From NCBI RefSeq assembly GCF_018613325.1, contig NZ_JAGGQJ010000023.1, forward strand, positions 1 through 64,000: DNA of 64,000 nucleotides, read 5' to 3'. Under the pieces are notes generated by a model that had not been told where the DNA came from, searched no databases, and saw only the letters and a program-made list of their open reading frames with translations. This DNA is from Bacillus sp. ISL-34 (GTDB lineage: Bacteria > Bacillota > Bacilli > Bacillales > DSM-1321). Shown here in pieces: positions 1-9,199 of the stretch. Made by a program: the position numbers and the translations under genes. Position 1 is the stretch's first letter. Each line of letters starts with the position of its first letter.

Positions 1-345
1 TTGGCCGCCCATCATCATACCTGGCTGGCTTCCATTTTGGCCGCCCATCATCATGCCTGGCTGGCCTCCATTTTGACCGCCCATCATCATGCCTGGCTGG
101 CTTCCGTTTTGACCGCCCATCATCATGCCTGGCTGGCCTCCGTTTTGACCGCCCATCATCATGCCTGGCTGGCTTCCATTTTGGCCGCCCATCATCATGC
201 CTGGCTGGCCTCCATTTTGGCCGCCCATCATCATGCCTGGCTGGCCTCCATTTTGGCCGCCCATCATCATACCTGGCTGACCTCCATTTTGACCGCCCAT
301 CATCATGCCTGGCTGACCACCGTTTTGACCGCCCATCATCATGAA
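1..345 (-). repeat. 36-bp tandem repeat inside safA (10 copies visible)
   Basis: CATCATCAT recurs exactly every 36 bases ten times from about position 10 to 334. It encodes a 12-residue unit close to GMMMGGQNGGQP on the minus strand. Copies differ mainly at Gly/Ser and silent positions. The array reaches the window edge, so the true copy number is unknown. Confidence 0.97.
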
Positions 346-1785
346 TCCTTCATATTGTTGAGCCGATTCTACTGACTCTTCTTCATATTGATATTGCATC
401 TCTTTACCCATCTGAGACTCTTGAGGTGACATCCCTTGGTATGGGGCCTGTTGCTGCTGTGACTGAACGGATTGATTTTGGTGATAATCTGGATGGTGAT
501 GTGCATTGACATCCATTTTTTGGTTTCCTTGATACTGCCCCTTCACTTCCGGCCCATAAGTGCCAAGTAACCCCTTATTACAGCCGCAATCTTCCTCTTC
601 CTCACCGGCAGTTTGGGAATAATGCTGAGGGAAGTTATGATTGTATGGAGATGGCGATTCGCCTGGTGACTCATAATCTTGCTGCATATATGAACCTGCT
701 ACTTGAGCTTGTTGATTCATCCCTCCATAATAATGGTGCGGAACCGGTGCGGAGGCTTGATATGGATATTGTTGCTGGCTTGGTATATTCATGCTCGCCC
801 CTTGGACGAATCCTTGATCCATCATTTGCATGTCAGGAGATTCTCCCCAAAAATCAGAACTCTCTTCCATCATTTGATAACCATGTGTCTCCGGAGCCGC
901 CTGATACCCAGGAGCTACTTGATATGGGGCTTGCATGTGCATATGCGCCCACGGTGGCGGCTGAATGCAATAACCGCTTCCGGGCAAAATTGGCGTTACT
1001 GGAATACAATCATCCACCGGCTCACTATATTCCTGTGCTGGCTGTACAGCTGGCTTTTTCTTCTTCTTTTTAGTGACTGCAGGCTCTTCTTTTTTCTTTG
1101 GTAAAGGTGGTGGTGCAGGAGGCTTTTGCACACTCATATTGGTCATGTTGACCATATAATAATTATTGATATCGATTTCCGGAATCACCGGCATGGGCAC
1201 CGGCACTTCTTTTGGAACGATTTTTTGCTTTTCTTTAATGATTGGCTTTGGCTGAACGATCTGCTGCTCTTTCTTGACTGGTTGTTCTTTCACTGGTTGT
1301 TTAACGATTGGTTTCTCTTTTACCGGCTGCTGAAATTTCGGCTGTTCCTTTACAGGCTGTTGAAATTTTGGCTGTTCTTTTACCGGCTGCTGAAATTTCG
1401 GCTGTTCCTTTACAGGCTGTTGAAATTTCGGCTGTTCTTTTACCGGCTGTTGAAATTTCGGTTGCTCCTTTACAGGCTGTTGAAACATCGGCTGTTCTTT
1501 AACAGCCATTTTTTGCATAATTTGCTGCTCTTTTATAGGCGCTGGCTGAGCCTGGTACGGTTGAATTTGGGATTCTTTAATTCCCTGTTGAATATTCACG
1601 TTTGGTTTAACCGTTTCTTTTATTACAGCTCCGGATGTCCCTGGAATTTTAATTTTCATTCCGGGCATCATCATGTCCGGGTTGCTCAATTGCGTGTTAA
1701 CTTTTTTAAGTTCTTCAAAACTGACGCCGTATTTTTTGGCGAGTTTCCAAAGTGTATCGCCTTTTTGGACTATATGAATTTTCAC
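1..1785 (-). CDS. safA: SafA-like LysM spore morphogenetic protein, 5' part only
   Basis: Minus-strand frame open from a GTG at 1785 to the left edge (at least 595 codons); the C-terminus is outside the window. GTG is chosen because GGAGGGG lies just upstream and the protein then starts with a LysM domain (MKIHIVQKGDTLWKLAKKYG, residues 1 to about 45). After the domain come a 10-residue repeat block (about 96-155), a Lys/Pro-rich stretch, a Gln/Tyr/Pro-rich middle, and a 12-residue Met/Gly/Gln repeat from about residue 481 to the edge. SafA is a cortex/coat interface scaffold that binds SpoVID, encoded at 35354-36850. Its place beside the nad operon matches B. subtilis safA. B. subtilis SafA is about 390 residues, so this is an expanded form. 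Identification is firm from LysM plus synteny; the repeats themselves have low database value. Confidence 0.9.
   Translation of the reverse strand, partial: MKIHIVQKGDTLWKLAKKYGVSFEELKKVNTQLSNPDMMMPGMKIKIPGTSGAVIKETVKPNVNIQQGIKESQIQPYQAQPAPIKEQQIMQKMAVKEQPMFQQPVKEQPKFQQPVKEQPKFQQPVKEQPKFQQPVKEQPKFQQPVKEQPKFQQPVKEKPIVKQPVKEQPVKKEQQIVQPKPIIKEKQKIVPKEVPVPMPVIPEIDINNYYMVNMTNMSVQKPPAPPPLPKKKEEPAVTKKKKKKPAVQPAQEYSEPVDDCIPVTPILPGSGYCIQPPPWAHMHMQAPYQVAPGYQAAPETHGYQMMEESSDFWGESPDMQMMDQGFVQGASMNIPSQQQYPYQASAPVPHHYYGGMNQQAQVAGSYMQQDYESPGESPSPYNHNFPQHYSQTAGEEEEDCGCNKGLLGTYGPEVKGQYQGNQKMDVNAHHHPDYHQNQSVQSQQQQAPYQGMSPQESQMGKEMQYQYEEESVESAQQYEGFMMMGGQNGGQPGMMMGGQNGGQPGMMMGGQNGGQPGMMMGGQNGGQPGMMMGGQNGSQPGMMMGGQNGGQPGMMMGGQNGSQPGMMMGGQNGGQPGMMMGGQNGSQPGMMMGGQ
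1321..1500 (-). repeat. 30-bp tandem repeat inside safA (6 copies)
   Basis: Six 30-base units encode a decapeptide close to PVKEQPKFQQ, followed by looser copies. The unit is rich in Gln and Lys, the two residues joined by spore transglutaminase; that functional link is inference. Confidence 0.93.
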
Positions 1786-1817
1786 GCTGTTAACCCCTCC
1801 TGTGCATATGTCCATAT

Positions 1818-1848
1818 ATTCTATGAAGCAGTGGGTGAATTGCTATTA
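1818..1848 (-). promoter_or_regulatory. candidate sigma-E type promoter for safA
   Basis: On the minus strand CATAGAAT (1825-1818) resembles the sigma-E -10 element, with TAATAGC (1848-1842) 16 bases upstream as a weak -35. It lies about 33 bases before the GTG. safA is mother-cell expressed in B. subtilis, which fits, but spacing is slightly long and no start site is known. Confidence 0.35.
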
Positions 1849-2184
1849 TTTTTATCATGAAAACTTATGCGTGAGAAATGACTTTTATGATTGGATCAAT
1901 GATTTAGTGACATGGAAGGTACTTTTTCGGGGTGGAAATAAATGATATGACATGTCGAAAAAAGACATCCGACTCTTTGGTTTCCATTCTAAAAAAGAAT
2001 ATTCATTTAGAACCATTGCATTCTTCCAAAAAGAGGAGGCAATGGTTTTTAGGTTAGAAGCACTCATGTTTTAAACGCTTCTTTTAAGCTTCTGTCTAAA
2101 CTCAGGGAAATCCGGGTATAAGAATGTAAATGACCTGAGGCTTTGTCTTCAGGTACTTATCTTACTTCCCTGGAGGGAATTATA
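1849..2184. other. intergenic region between safA and the metallopeptidase
   Basis: No convincing gene. It contains an inverted repeat with 9-bp arms (2011-2019 and 2039-2047) followed by a T-run on the plus strand, and a hairpin at about 2132-2155 (ACCTGA...TCAGGT). A 60-codon minus-strand frame at 1885-2067 lacks a ribosome binding site. Confidence 0.5.
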
Positions 2185-3029
2185 ATGAAATGGAAAGGTA
2201 GACAGGGCAGCTCGAACTTCGAGGACAGAAGAGGCATGAGCAAAAAAGGCATGGCCGGAATCGGCGGAGGGGTCGGATTGGTCATCGTCTTGATCATGAC
2301 GCTCCTTGGCGGTAATCAAAGCGAATTGCTAGGCAGCTTGAATTCAACTGAATCGAACAATGGCAACACTTATGTCGAAACGGATGAAGAGAAGGAACTT
2401 GCGCAGTTCGTATCTGTCGTCCTTGCAGAAACGGAGCAGGTCTGGGCAGAAGAATTCCGTAAAAATGGCCTGGAATATAAGGAACCGACCCTTGTCCTGT
2501 ATTCAGGCAGTGTCGAATCGGCATGCGGGATGGCAGCTTCTTCAGTAGGGCCATTTTATTGTCCGGGTGACATGAAACTATATATTGATCTCAGCTTTTA
2601 TCAAGAGTTGAATCAAGAATTTCAGGCACCCGGTGATTTCGCCATGCCTATGTTATTGCCCACGAAGTCGGACATCACGTTCAGACACTTTTAGGGACAA
2701 CGGAAAAGGAAATGCCCGATCGTTCAAAGGTCAGCGAGACCGAATATAATAGGTATTCTGTCCGTCTTGAATTACAGGCCGACTATTTGGCTGGAGTTTG
2801 GGCACATCATGTCCAAGGAGAGAATTTGCTTGAAGAAGGCGATCTTGAGGAGGCCTTGAATGCAGCAAGTGGTGTGGGGGATGACCGTATCCAGGAAAAG
2901 GCACAGGGGTACGTGGTTCCAGATAGCTTCACGCACGGTACATCCGAACAAAGGAAACGGTGGTTCAATAAAGGATTTAAATCCGGTGATATGAATGAAG
3001 GCAATACTTTTAAAGCGAATAACCTTTAA
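2185..3029 (+). pseudogene. YpfJ-like neutral zinc metallopeptidase, frameshifted
   Basis: Start ATG at 2185 follows TGGAGGG. The N-terminal frame (about 155 codons to 2643) has a basic head, MKWKGRQGSSNFEDRRGMSK, and one hydrophobic segment (about residues 20-38). It then runs off frame. The continuation, one base out of register, encodes [16 protein letters not shown] with the zinc-binding HExxH, then a region with [16 protein letters not shown] (third ligand region) to the stop at 3029. The break lies at about 2640-2644, where GCCAT would need one more base to keep frame. Restored length would be about 281 residues, normal for the family. Either a recent inactivating deletion or a sequencing error. 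The gene is plus-strand, inserted between safA and nadA, which are neighbours in B. subtilis. Confidence 0.88.
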
Positions 3030-3053
3030 AATTTCTTTATGGTTTTAATTACA

Positions 3054-3083
3054 TAAAAAAGAGGGGGGCTTCCCCCTCTTTTT
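3054..3083. terminator. bidirectional terminator, metallopeptidase / nadA
   Basis: AGAGGGGG/CCCCCTCT stem with an A-run before and a T-run after, placed between two convergent genes. Confidence 0.9.
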
Positions 3084-3117
3084 CTTTTGATCAAAAGACT
3101 TTTTAAAAAGCACTGAC

Positions 3118-4224
3118 TCAAACGCGTTCCAGCATTCTGTTTAAAGCTAGGATGGCATTATCCGCTATGTTCTTCTCCACTTTGATCGGATTGATGATTA
3201 TACCTTCTTCAATGGATTCTAGCGCCCACAGCAGGTGAGGCAGATCAATTCGGTTCATCGTAAGACATGGACACATATTCGGATTTAACGAGATGATCTT
3301 CTTGTCAGGATTATTGGCGATAAGTCGCTTGACAAGGTTCATTTCCGTTCCGATTGCCCAGGAACTACCTGGTTCGGCTCTTTCGATCATATTGATGATG
3401 TACGATGTCGAACCCGCATAATCAGACAGGGCGACTACCTCACGGCGACATTCGGGATGAACGATGATATTCATTTCAGGCTGTTCCGCTCGAAGCGTTT
3501 CAATATTCGCCGTGGTGAAATTTTCATGGACTGAACAATGTCCTTTCCAAAGGAGTACCTTCAGATCTTCGAGTTCCCCTTCATAGATCAGTTCATCCTT
3601 ATGCGGATCCCAGACAGCCATTTCATTCAATGGGATACCAAGGTCAAAGGCTGTATTCCTTCCAAGATGCTGATCGGGGAGAAAAAGGATTCTTTCTTTT
3701 TGCGAAAGAGCCCACGATACCATCCCTTGTGCATTGGAAGAAGTCACCGTCGCCCCGCCATTTTTTCCTACGAAAGCTTTGATGGCCGCGGTGGAATTAA
3801 CATAAGTTAGCGGAAGGATCGTATCGCCAAATAAATGCTGAAGCTTTGTCCACGCCCGTTCCGTTTGTTCAATGTCCGCCATATCCGCCATGGAGCAGCC
3901 TGCACGCATGTCAGGAAGGATAACCTTCTGCCCTTCTTCAGTCAAAATATCGGCAGTTTCAGCCATGAAATGCACGCCGCAAAACACGATATAATCCGCT
4001 TCGCGATTTTGCGCGGAAAGCTGAGCCAATTGAAGTGAATCTCCCGTTGAATCCGAAAATTGAATGACTTCCTCCCGTTGATAATGATGACCTGGGATAT
4101 AAAGACGGTTCCCCAGTCGTTTCTTGATGTCATGGACCCGATTCTCCATCTCTTCCTTTGTCATCGTTTTATACTTTTCAGGCAATGCATTTCCTGCTGT
4201 TTTAGCCATCTCCAATATGTTCAT
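3118..4224 (-). CDS. nadA: quinolinate synthase NadA
   Basis: 368 residues. Condenses iminoaspartate (from NadB) with dihydroxyacetone phosphate to give quinolinate, in the cytosol, using an oxygen-sensitive [4Fe-4S] cluster. Cys110 (MRAGCSM), Cys230 ([10 protein letters not shown]) and Cys320 ([10 protein letters not shown]) match the positions of the cluster ligands known in B. subtilis NadA. The start overlaps the nadC stop by four bases, indicating translational coupling as last gene of nadB-nadC-nadA. A strong terminator follows at 3054-3083. The cluster is probably built by the divergently encoded NadS. Confidence 0.97.
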   Translation of the reverse strand: MNILEMAKTAGNALPEKYKTMTKEEMENRVHDIKKRLGNRLYIPGHHYQREEVIQFSDSTGDSLQLAQLSAQNREADYIVFCGVHFMAETADILTEEGQKVILPDMRAGCSMADMADIEQTERAWTKLQHLFGDTILPLTYVNSTAAIKAFVGKNGGATVTSSNAQGMVSWALSQKERILFLPDQHLGRNTAFDLGIPLNEMAVWDPHKDELIYEGELEDLKVLLWKGHCSVHENFTTANIETLRAEQPEMNIIVHPECRREVVALSDYAGSTSYIINMIERAEPGSSWAIGTEMNLVKRLIANNPDKKIISLNPNMCPCLTMNRIDLPHLLWALESIEEGIIINPIKVEKNIADNAILALNRMLERV

Positions 4225-5072
4225 TTCAATATCCCCTCACGTTCTTTGACCTTTGCGCTAATATCAAGTGCCCTGACACTGTGCGTCAAGCTGCCCAACG
4301 AAATATAATCTACCCCTGTTTCCCGATATGAAGCTAGATTGTCTAAATGGATCCCTCCAGAAGCTTCAGTTATGATGTGGGCGGGAACCAATTTAATCAG
4401 CTGCTTGATTTCTTCGGGGCTCCGGTTATCGAACATGATGATATCTGCACCGGCTTCCACTGCTTCAAGCACCTGTTGTGGTGATTCCGTTTCCACTTCC
4501 ACTTTAGTGGTATGTCCCAGTTTGGATTTTACCGTTTGAACCGCTTTCGTTATGGACCCAGCGAAAGAAATATGGTTGTCCTTTATCATGACTGCATCAT
4601 ACAGGCCATTTCGGTGATTGAATGCCCCGCCGGAACGTACCGCATATTTTTCAAGCATCCGCAAGCCTGGTGTAGTTTTCCTCGTATCACAAGCTCTTGT
4701 CTTCGTCCCCGCTAAAATCAGGGCAGCTTTATTAGCCTGTGTGGCAATGCCGGACATACGCTGCACTAAATTCAAAACGACCCGTTCCCCTTTTAAAAGA
4801 GAAGCCATATCGCCGTTCATTCTTGCAAGCTCCTGTCCTTCCTGAAAAACTTCGCCATCTTGAACAAAAAGGAAAACCTCGATTTGCTCATCCAACAATG
4901 CAAATCCCGTCTTGATGACATCCCCTCCACTAAAGATCCCGCCTTCTTTTGCGATGAATGTCAAAGTTCCTTGTTCACCTTGATCGAAAATCGTATCACT
5001 CGTTACATCGCATTCCCCTATATCTTCCATTAAAAATTGTTGCAGCATCTGCTTAAGCTTCAATATATTCAT
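4221..5072 (-). CDS. nadC: nicotinate-nucleotide pyrophosphorylase (carboxylating) NadC
   Basis: 283 residues, full length. Converts quinolinate and PRPP to nicotinate mononucleotide, CO2 and pyrophosphate, the third step of de novo NAD synthesis. The family signature TRKTTPGLR (residues 130-138) lies in the quinolinate/phosphate site, followed by the [15 protein letters not shown] motif (153-167) and the EVE/FDN strand motifs of the alpha/beta barrel. The start ATG lies 20 bases inside the nadB 3' end, with GGGAGA upstream of it within nadB. The end overlaps nadA by four bases. Confidence 0.97.
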   Translation of the reverse strand: MNILKLKQMLQQFLMEDIGECDVTSDTIFDQGEQGTLTFIAKEGGIFSGGDVIKTGFALLDEQIEVFLFVQDGEVFQEGQELARMNGDMASLLKGERVVLNLVQRMSGIATQANKAALILAGTKTRACDTRKTTPGLRMLEKYAVRSGGAFNHRNGLYDAVMIKDNHISFAGSITKAVQTVKSKLGHTTKVEVETESPQQVLEAVEAGADIIMFDNRSPEEIKQLIKLVPAHIITEASGGIHLDNLASYRETGVDYISLGSLTHSVRALDISAKVKEREGILK

Positions 5073-6636
5073 ATAGTCGTCTCCCTTTCACTCGTTTTTT
5101 CACATCCGTGCAAGCAAGGATAACCGAGTTTTCAAGCCATTGGGCGTCATCTTCGCTAGGATAGTCACTGCGGAAATGACCGCCCCTGCTTTCCGTTCTG
5201 GTCAATGCGGATTCGGCAATCAGCCACGCCACGATCATGCTATTGATTTTCGTTATTTCTTGTATCGATAATTCCGTTACTTCCATATGCAGCAATCTTT
5301 CTATATTAAATGTCTCAAGATAATCCTTCAGTCGGGTTAAACCTGCTTCATTTCGAACGATTCCCGCTTCATTCATTAATTTTTCCTGCAATGTCGTGAA
5401 ATCAGGTAAAAAGGAAACTGGACTGGAGCTCTTGGACTGCTCTTTTTCCTCCGGTATCGACCTTGCCGGCACTTTAGCAAGGAAACGGCCAAGCGTATTT
5501 CCAAAAACCAGCCCTTCAAGAAGGGAGTTGCTTGCCAACCGGTTCGCACCATGTACACCAGTGCATGCCACTTCACCAACAGCATACAAAGAAGGGACTG
5601 AGGTTCGCCCGTATTCATCCACTTCAATCCCTCCCATTAGAAAATGGTTTCCAGGTGCAACGGGGATTTTCCCCGATTGAAGGTCGAGCCCGTTTTTTTC
5701 ACATAATGAGCTCACTGTCGGAAAACGATTCTTAAAATCCTTAATCATCGAAATATCCAAAAATACCTTTTCACCGCGCTGTAAATAAGAAAAAATCGTC
5801 TGGGCCACAATATGCCTAGGAGCTAGATCTTTCAAGCTATGGACATCCTCCATGATCGGCCTTCCCATTTCAGTCACCAATCTCGCACCATCCCCGCGTA
5901 CCGCTTCTGAAACCAGCCCTTCCGCTTTGCCATTTACAAAAAGCAGGGTCGGATGGAATTGTATGAATTCCATGTCACGAACTTTTGCTCCGGCCTTGAA
6001 TGCAAGTGCGATTCCATCACCTGAAACCGTTTGTGAATTTGAAGTGAAATGGTAGAGGGAACCACACCCGCCTGTTGCCAAAACCGTCTGTTCAGCATGA
6101 TAGGTAACAAGGTCGCCTGCCTTATCAATTGTTTTGACGCCAATGCAGGAATCATCTTTCCCGATGATCAATTCCACTGCAGCAACATTCTCCATCACAG
6201 TAATCGATGAGTTTTTCAGGCACTCTATAAGATGTTCCATGATGTACTTTCCGGTGGCATCCCCGTGGCTATGAAGGATTCTTCGTTCACTATGGGCGCC
6301 CTCCATGCCAAGCAGGAGAGTTCCGTCATGATCATGGTCAAATCGCATACCTGATTCAATAAGTTCAGCTATAACCGAAGGTCCCTCTTCGACGAGTTTT
6401 TCCACTGCCTTCACCTTGTTATATCGCTGACCAGCCGACAGCGTATCTTTTTTATGTAAGGATACTCTGTCACGATCAGATATTGCTGCAGCAATCCCGC
6501 CCTGAGCTAAATAAGAATTACCATGACGGATATTTGATTTTGTGATGAGTATCACATGCTTATGTTCACTTGCTTCCAATGCCGTTTTCAAGGCAGCAAT
6601 CCCGCTGCCTATCACGATGATTTCCGCTTTTTCCAT
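5053..6636 (-). CDS. nadB: L-aspartate oxidase NadB
   Basis: 527 residues. FAD flavoprotein that oxidises L-aspartate to iminoaspartate, the first step of de novo NAD synthesis. The N-terminus has the dinucleotide-binding GSGIAALKTALEA (about 10-22). NSYLAQGGIAAA and the active-site region GAHSERRILHSHGDATG are typical of the succinate dehydrogenase/fumarate reductase flavoprotein family. The C-terminal helical domain is intact (SRGGHFRSDYP). Start ATG at 6636 has AGGAGGAAT just upstream. First gene of the operon, probably repressed by NiaR through the site at 6657-6672. Confidence 0.97.
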   Translation of the reverse strand: MEKAEIIVIGSGIAALKTALEASEHKHVILITKSNIRHGNSYLAQGGIAAAISDRDRVSLHKKDTLSAGQRYNKVKAVEKLVEEGPSVIAELIESGMRFDHDHDGTLLLGMEGAHSERRILHSHGDATGKYIMEHLIECLKNSSITVMENVAAVELIIGKDDSCIGVKTIDKAGDLVTYHAEQTVLATGGCGSLYHFTSNSQTVSGDGIALAFKAGAKVRDMEFIQFHPTLLFVNGKAEGLVSEAVRGDGARLVTEMGRPIMEDVHSLKDLAPRHIVAQTIFSYLQRGEKVFLDISMIKDFKNRFPTVSSLCEKNGLDLQSGKIPVAPGNHFLMGGIEVDEYGRTSVPSLYAVGEVACTGVHGANRLASNSLLEGLVFGNTLGRFLAKVPARSIPEEKEQSKSSSPVSFLPDFTTLQEKLMNEAGIVRNEAGLTRLKDYLETFNIERLLHMEVTELSIQEITKINSMIVAWLIAESALTRTESRGGHFRSDYPSEDDAQWLENSVILACTDVKKRVKGRRLYEYIEA

Positions 6637-6656
6637 TATTTATTCCTCCTGTTTAT

Positions 6657-6701
6657 GACAGGTGTCTTGACAACTATATTTACATATTATTAAACTATTA
6701 T
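6657..6701. promoter_or_regulatory. divergent nadB/nadS control region with candidate NiaR operator
   Basis: GACA-GG-TGTC (6657-6666) is an inverted repeat immediately followed by TTGACA (6667-6672), similar to the TGTC/GACA half-sites described for NiaR (YrxA) operators. On the minus strand TTGATA-16-TAAATA is a possible nadB promoter. No well-spaced -10 pairs with the plus-strand TTGACA. Operator assignment is inference from the adjacent niaR gene. Confidence 0.6.
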
Positions 6702-6738
6702 CAAGAGTTTTTTAAGATTAAAGGATGGAAGTGATTTC

Positions 6739-7866
6739 TTGATTTATTTGGATTATGCCGCTACAACTCCGATTGATGAGGAGGCTCTCGACGTATTCAG
6801 CCAAGCATCCCGGAAGTTTTTCGGGAATGCGAGCAGTTTGCATGATATTGGCTCTGAAGCGGCACGTTTATTGGATATGTCACGGCAGCAACTCGCAGAA
6901 ATGCTGAACATAAAAAAGGAAGGAATCATCTTTACAAGCGGCGGATCAGAAAGCAACATGCTTGCCATTGATACGTTCATCGCTTCGCAACCATCCTGGC
7001 AGAACCACTTGATCGTAAGCAAAACTGAACATGCATCTCTTGCCAATTACGTGGCAAGGCTTGAACAAGATGGCTTCGAGGTTACTTATTTACGGCATTT
7101 GGAAGATGGCCGTGTTGATATTGAGCATCTGCAGGAATGTATCTCGGAGAAAACGTGCTTGGTCATTGTCCAGCATGTGAATTCGGAAATCGGCGTCATT
7201 CAACCCATTGAGGAAATAAGTGAAATCGTTCGAAAACACCAGGCTTTTTTTCATGTGGATTGTGTCCAATCATTTGCTAAATTACCGCTTGGGAAGATAG
7301 TTACCTCATGTGATGGACTATCCGTTTCCAGTCATAAAGTTTATGGTCCAAAAGGGACTGGGGCCGTCATTTTCCCGGCCATCCATCAGTTGAAGCCACC
7401 GGTACCGAATATCACTCATGAATATGGTTTCCGTCCAGGAACAGTGGACGTCCCCGGTATAGCTTCCTTCGTAACCGCTGCTAAGAAATTGGGGGATATC
7501 ATGGAAGATGAACGAAACCGGATTTCCACACTTAGGATGCAATTGATCCAGCGGCTAACGGAAAGGAAAATCGACTTTCAAATCATCGAAGCAAAAAACG
7601 AGCAATTGCCTCACATTCTGGCGCTGACCTTCGCTGGATTGCAAGGACAGTACATCATGCTGGAATTAAACCAGAAGGGATTCGCCGTTTCGACGGGGAG
7701 CGCCTGTCAAATCGGTAAACAGGAGCCTTCAAGAACGATGATGGCCATTGGGAAAAGCGAATATGAAGCCCATCAATTCGTCCGCTTTTCCTTTGGCAAA
7801 ACCACGAAGGCGGACGACATTCACAAGTTGGCGGACTGCATCGAAGGAATAGCTGCCATTCGATAA
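6739..7866 (+). CDS. nadS: NifS-type cysteine desulfurase NadS
   Basis: 375 residues, starting at TTG 6739 behind GGAAGTGAT; this gives the canonical MIYLDYAATTP opening. PLP enzyme releasing sulfur from cysteine. PLP lysine is in SSHKVYGPKG (Lys200); the mobile-loop catalytic Cys is in STGSACQIG (Cys323). In Bacillus this paralogue (NifS beside the nad genes) supplies sulfur for the NadA cluster, and its position facing nadB supports the same role here. The Cys-loop spacing is of the group II-like NadS/IscS type. Not likely the general SufS, which sits in the suf operon elsewhere. Confidence 0.95.
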   Translation: MIYLDYAATTPIDEEALDVFSQASRKFFGNASSLHDIGSEAARLLDMSRQQLAEMLNIKKEGIIFTSGGSESNMLAIDTFIASQPSWQNHLIVSKTEHASLANYVARLEQDGFEVTYLRHLEDGRVDIEHLQECISEKTCLVIVQHVNSEIGVIQPIEEISEIVRKHQAFFHVDCVQSFAKLPLGKIVTSCDGLSVSSHKVYGPKGTGAVIFPAIHQLKPPVPNITHEYGFRPGTVDVPGIASFVTAAKKLGDIMEDERNRISTLRMQLIQRLTERKIDFQIIEAKNEQLPHILALTFAGLQGQYIMLELNQKGFAVSTGSACQIGKQEPSRTMMAIGKSEYEAHQFVRFSFGKTTKADDIHKLADCIEGIAAIR

Positions 7867-7915
7867 AACCCTCCAATCTGTGTTAGAATGTTTGTAATTA
7901 AAGAGGTGAATGTTT

Positions 7916-8446
7916 ATGGAAAGAAAGAAATTACTCGGGGAAGAAAGACGGACGAAACTCTTACATTTATTGCAAACAAGCGCGGAGCCGGTAACAGGCA
8001 GCGAGCTTTCGCAGATAACGAATGTAAGCCGGCAGGTTATCGTTGGTGACATAACCCTCCTGAAAGCGCGGAATGAACCTATCATTGCCACGAGCCAGGG
8101 CTATCTGTACTTACAAACAGGGAACACTCAAAAGCCGGAAAGGATCATTGCTTGCCAACACGATCCTTCCCGGACCCAAGAAGAGCTATATATACTCGTG
8201 GATATCGGCATCACGGTGAAAGATGTCAAAATCGAGCACCCCGTATACGGCGACCTAACGGCTTCCATCATGGTCAGCAGCCGTAAGGAAGTCCAGCAAT
8301 TCCTTTCAAGGGTGACGGCGACGAATGCATCTTTTTTATCGGAACTAACGAGCGGCATCCATCTCCATACACTGAGCGCATCATCTGAAGAACTGCTCGA
8401 CGAAGCGGAGTGTGCTTTGAGGGATGCCGGCATTTTAGTCGATTGA
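7916..8446 (+). CDS. niaR: NiaR (YrxA) NAD biosynthesis repressor
   Basis: 176 residues from ATG 7916. This start is preferred over ATG 7910 because AGAGGTG (ending at 7907) is then 8 bases away instead of 2. N-terminal winged helix (RRTKLLHLLQ...VSRQVIVGDITLLK). The C-terminal 3H domain carries conserved histidines at His82, His108 (IEHPVYGDLT), His149 and His151 (GIHLHTL), which bind metal and nicotinic acid. Nicotinate-responsive repressor of NAD synthesis and niacin uptake genes. Downstream of nadS by 49 bases, so probably co-transcribed and autoregulated from the nadB/nadS region. Confidence 0.94.
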   Translation: MERKKLLGEERRTKLLHLLQTSAEPVTGSELSQITNVSRQVIVGDITLLKARNEPIIATSQGYLYLQTGNTQKPERIIACQHDPSRTQEELYILVDIGITVKDVKIEHPVYGDLTASIMVSSRKEVQQFLSRVTATNASFLSELTSGIHLHTLSASSEELLDEAECALRDAGILVD

Positions 8447-8454
8447 ATGAACGA

Positions 8455-8492
8455 AAAATCCTCAAAAGCCATATCTTTTGAGGATTTTTTTT
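8455..8492 (+). terminator. rho-independent terminator after niaR
   Basis: AATCCTCAAAA / TTTTGAGGATT stem with an 8-base loop and a run of eight T on the plus strand. Confidence 0.9.
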
Positions 8493-8506
8493 ATTGGCCC
8501 CTATGC

Positions 8507-9199
8507 TCACTCATCATTGGAATTGCTTTCATTTGAGCTGCCATCCCCGGAGTTTTCTTCATCGTTACTTCTCAACTGCCCGATAAGACTAATGATGGCA
8601 CCGACCGCCTGTACCCAGCCTCCCATCACTTGGATTAATTCAGCATCAGATGGCTTATCTTCCAAATAAGGATATTGATATTTTTGTAAATCCTGCTCCT
8701 TATCTTGTTCTTCTTGCTTTTGATCCTTTTCTTGGTCTTTTTCTAGAATGCTATTTTTAAGTTCGGCACTTCCACCTATCGCTTGCATCGAATTCCCAAT
8801 CACCGACAAAAAATTTCCCGTAGCATTGAAGGCCTGCTCCGGTTCATCCGGATTTTCGTAGGCCCCTGCCAAAGCGGTGCCTCCGCCCAACGCTTGAATC
8901 AAATTACCTTTGATGATCAATTCCTGTTTCGTAACTTCATCGAAATCAATGACCAATCCCAAGATAACAGTCGAATTCCCGATCGCCTGTATTTGATTTC
9001 CGAATTTATTCAGAGACCAGGTTTCTTCCGCGTCCGCCAATATGGCATTTCCTGTTGCTTGAAGTTCGTTTCCAATCAAATCCAGGTTCTTGCGAAATTC
9101 TTCGTCCAAGACATTGGATGGTGTACCCGCAACAGCAGAAATGACGGTTCCTATCGCTTGAGTCCAAGAACCGAAAGTTTCTTTGAATTGATTATCCAT
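8507..9199 (-). CDS. repetitive QA(I/L/T)G protein of unknown function
   Basis: 230 residues from ATG 9199 (GGTGGT lies 9 bases upstream); a longer frame to 9250 would add 17 residues without a better ribosome site. I do not recognise a characterised family. The protein is built of repeats of a Gly-x-x-x-Gln-Ala-(Ile/Leu/Thr/Val)-Gly motif spaced about 30-37 residues: TQAIGTV, LQATGNA, IQAIGNS, IQALGGG, MQAIGGS and VQAVGAI. Between the last two is a charged Lys/Glu/Gln segment (about 160-190). The C-terminal tail is Ser/Asn/Asp/Glu-rich. No signal peptide and no classical membrane span, although the repeats are Gly/Ala/Ile-rich and amphipathic. It sits alone between niaR and pheA, where B. 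subtilis has no gene. Confidence 0.75.
   Translation of the reverse strand: MDNQFKETFGSWTQAIGTVISAVAGTPSNVLDEEFRKNLDLIGNELQATGNAILADAEETWSLNKFGNQIQAIGNSTVILGLVIDFDEVTKQELIIKGNLIQALGGGTALAGAYENPDEPEQAFNATGNFLSVIGNSMQAIGGSAELKNSILEKDQEKDQKQEEQDKEQDLQKYQYPYLEDKPSDAELIQVMGGWVQAVGAIISLIGQLRSNDEENSGDGSSNESNSNDE

Noticed and set aside
1-375. His/Trp-rich repetitive plus-strand frame at the left edge
   Set aside because: Shadow of the safA repeat array on the opposite strand.
1885-2067. 60-codon minus-strand frame upstream of safA
   Set aside because: No ribosome site, no recognisable domain, and it spans an inverted repeat.
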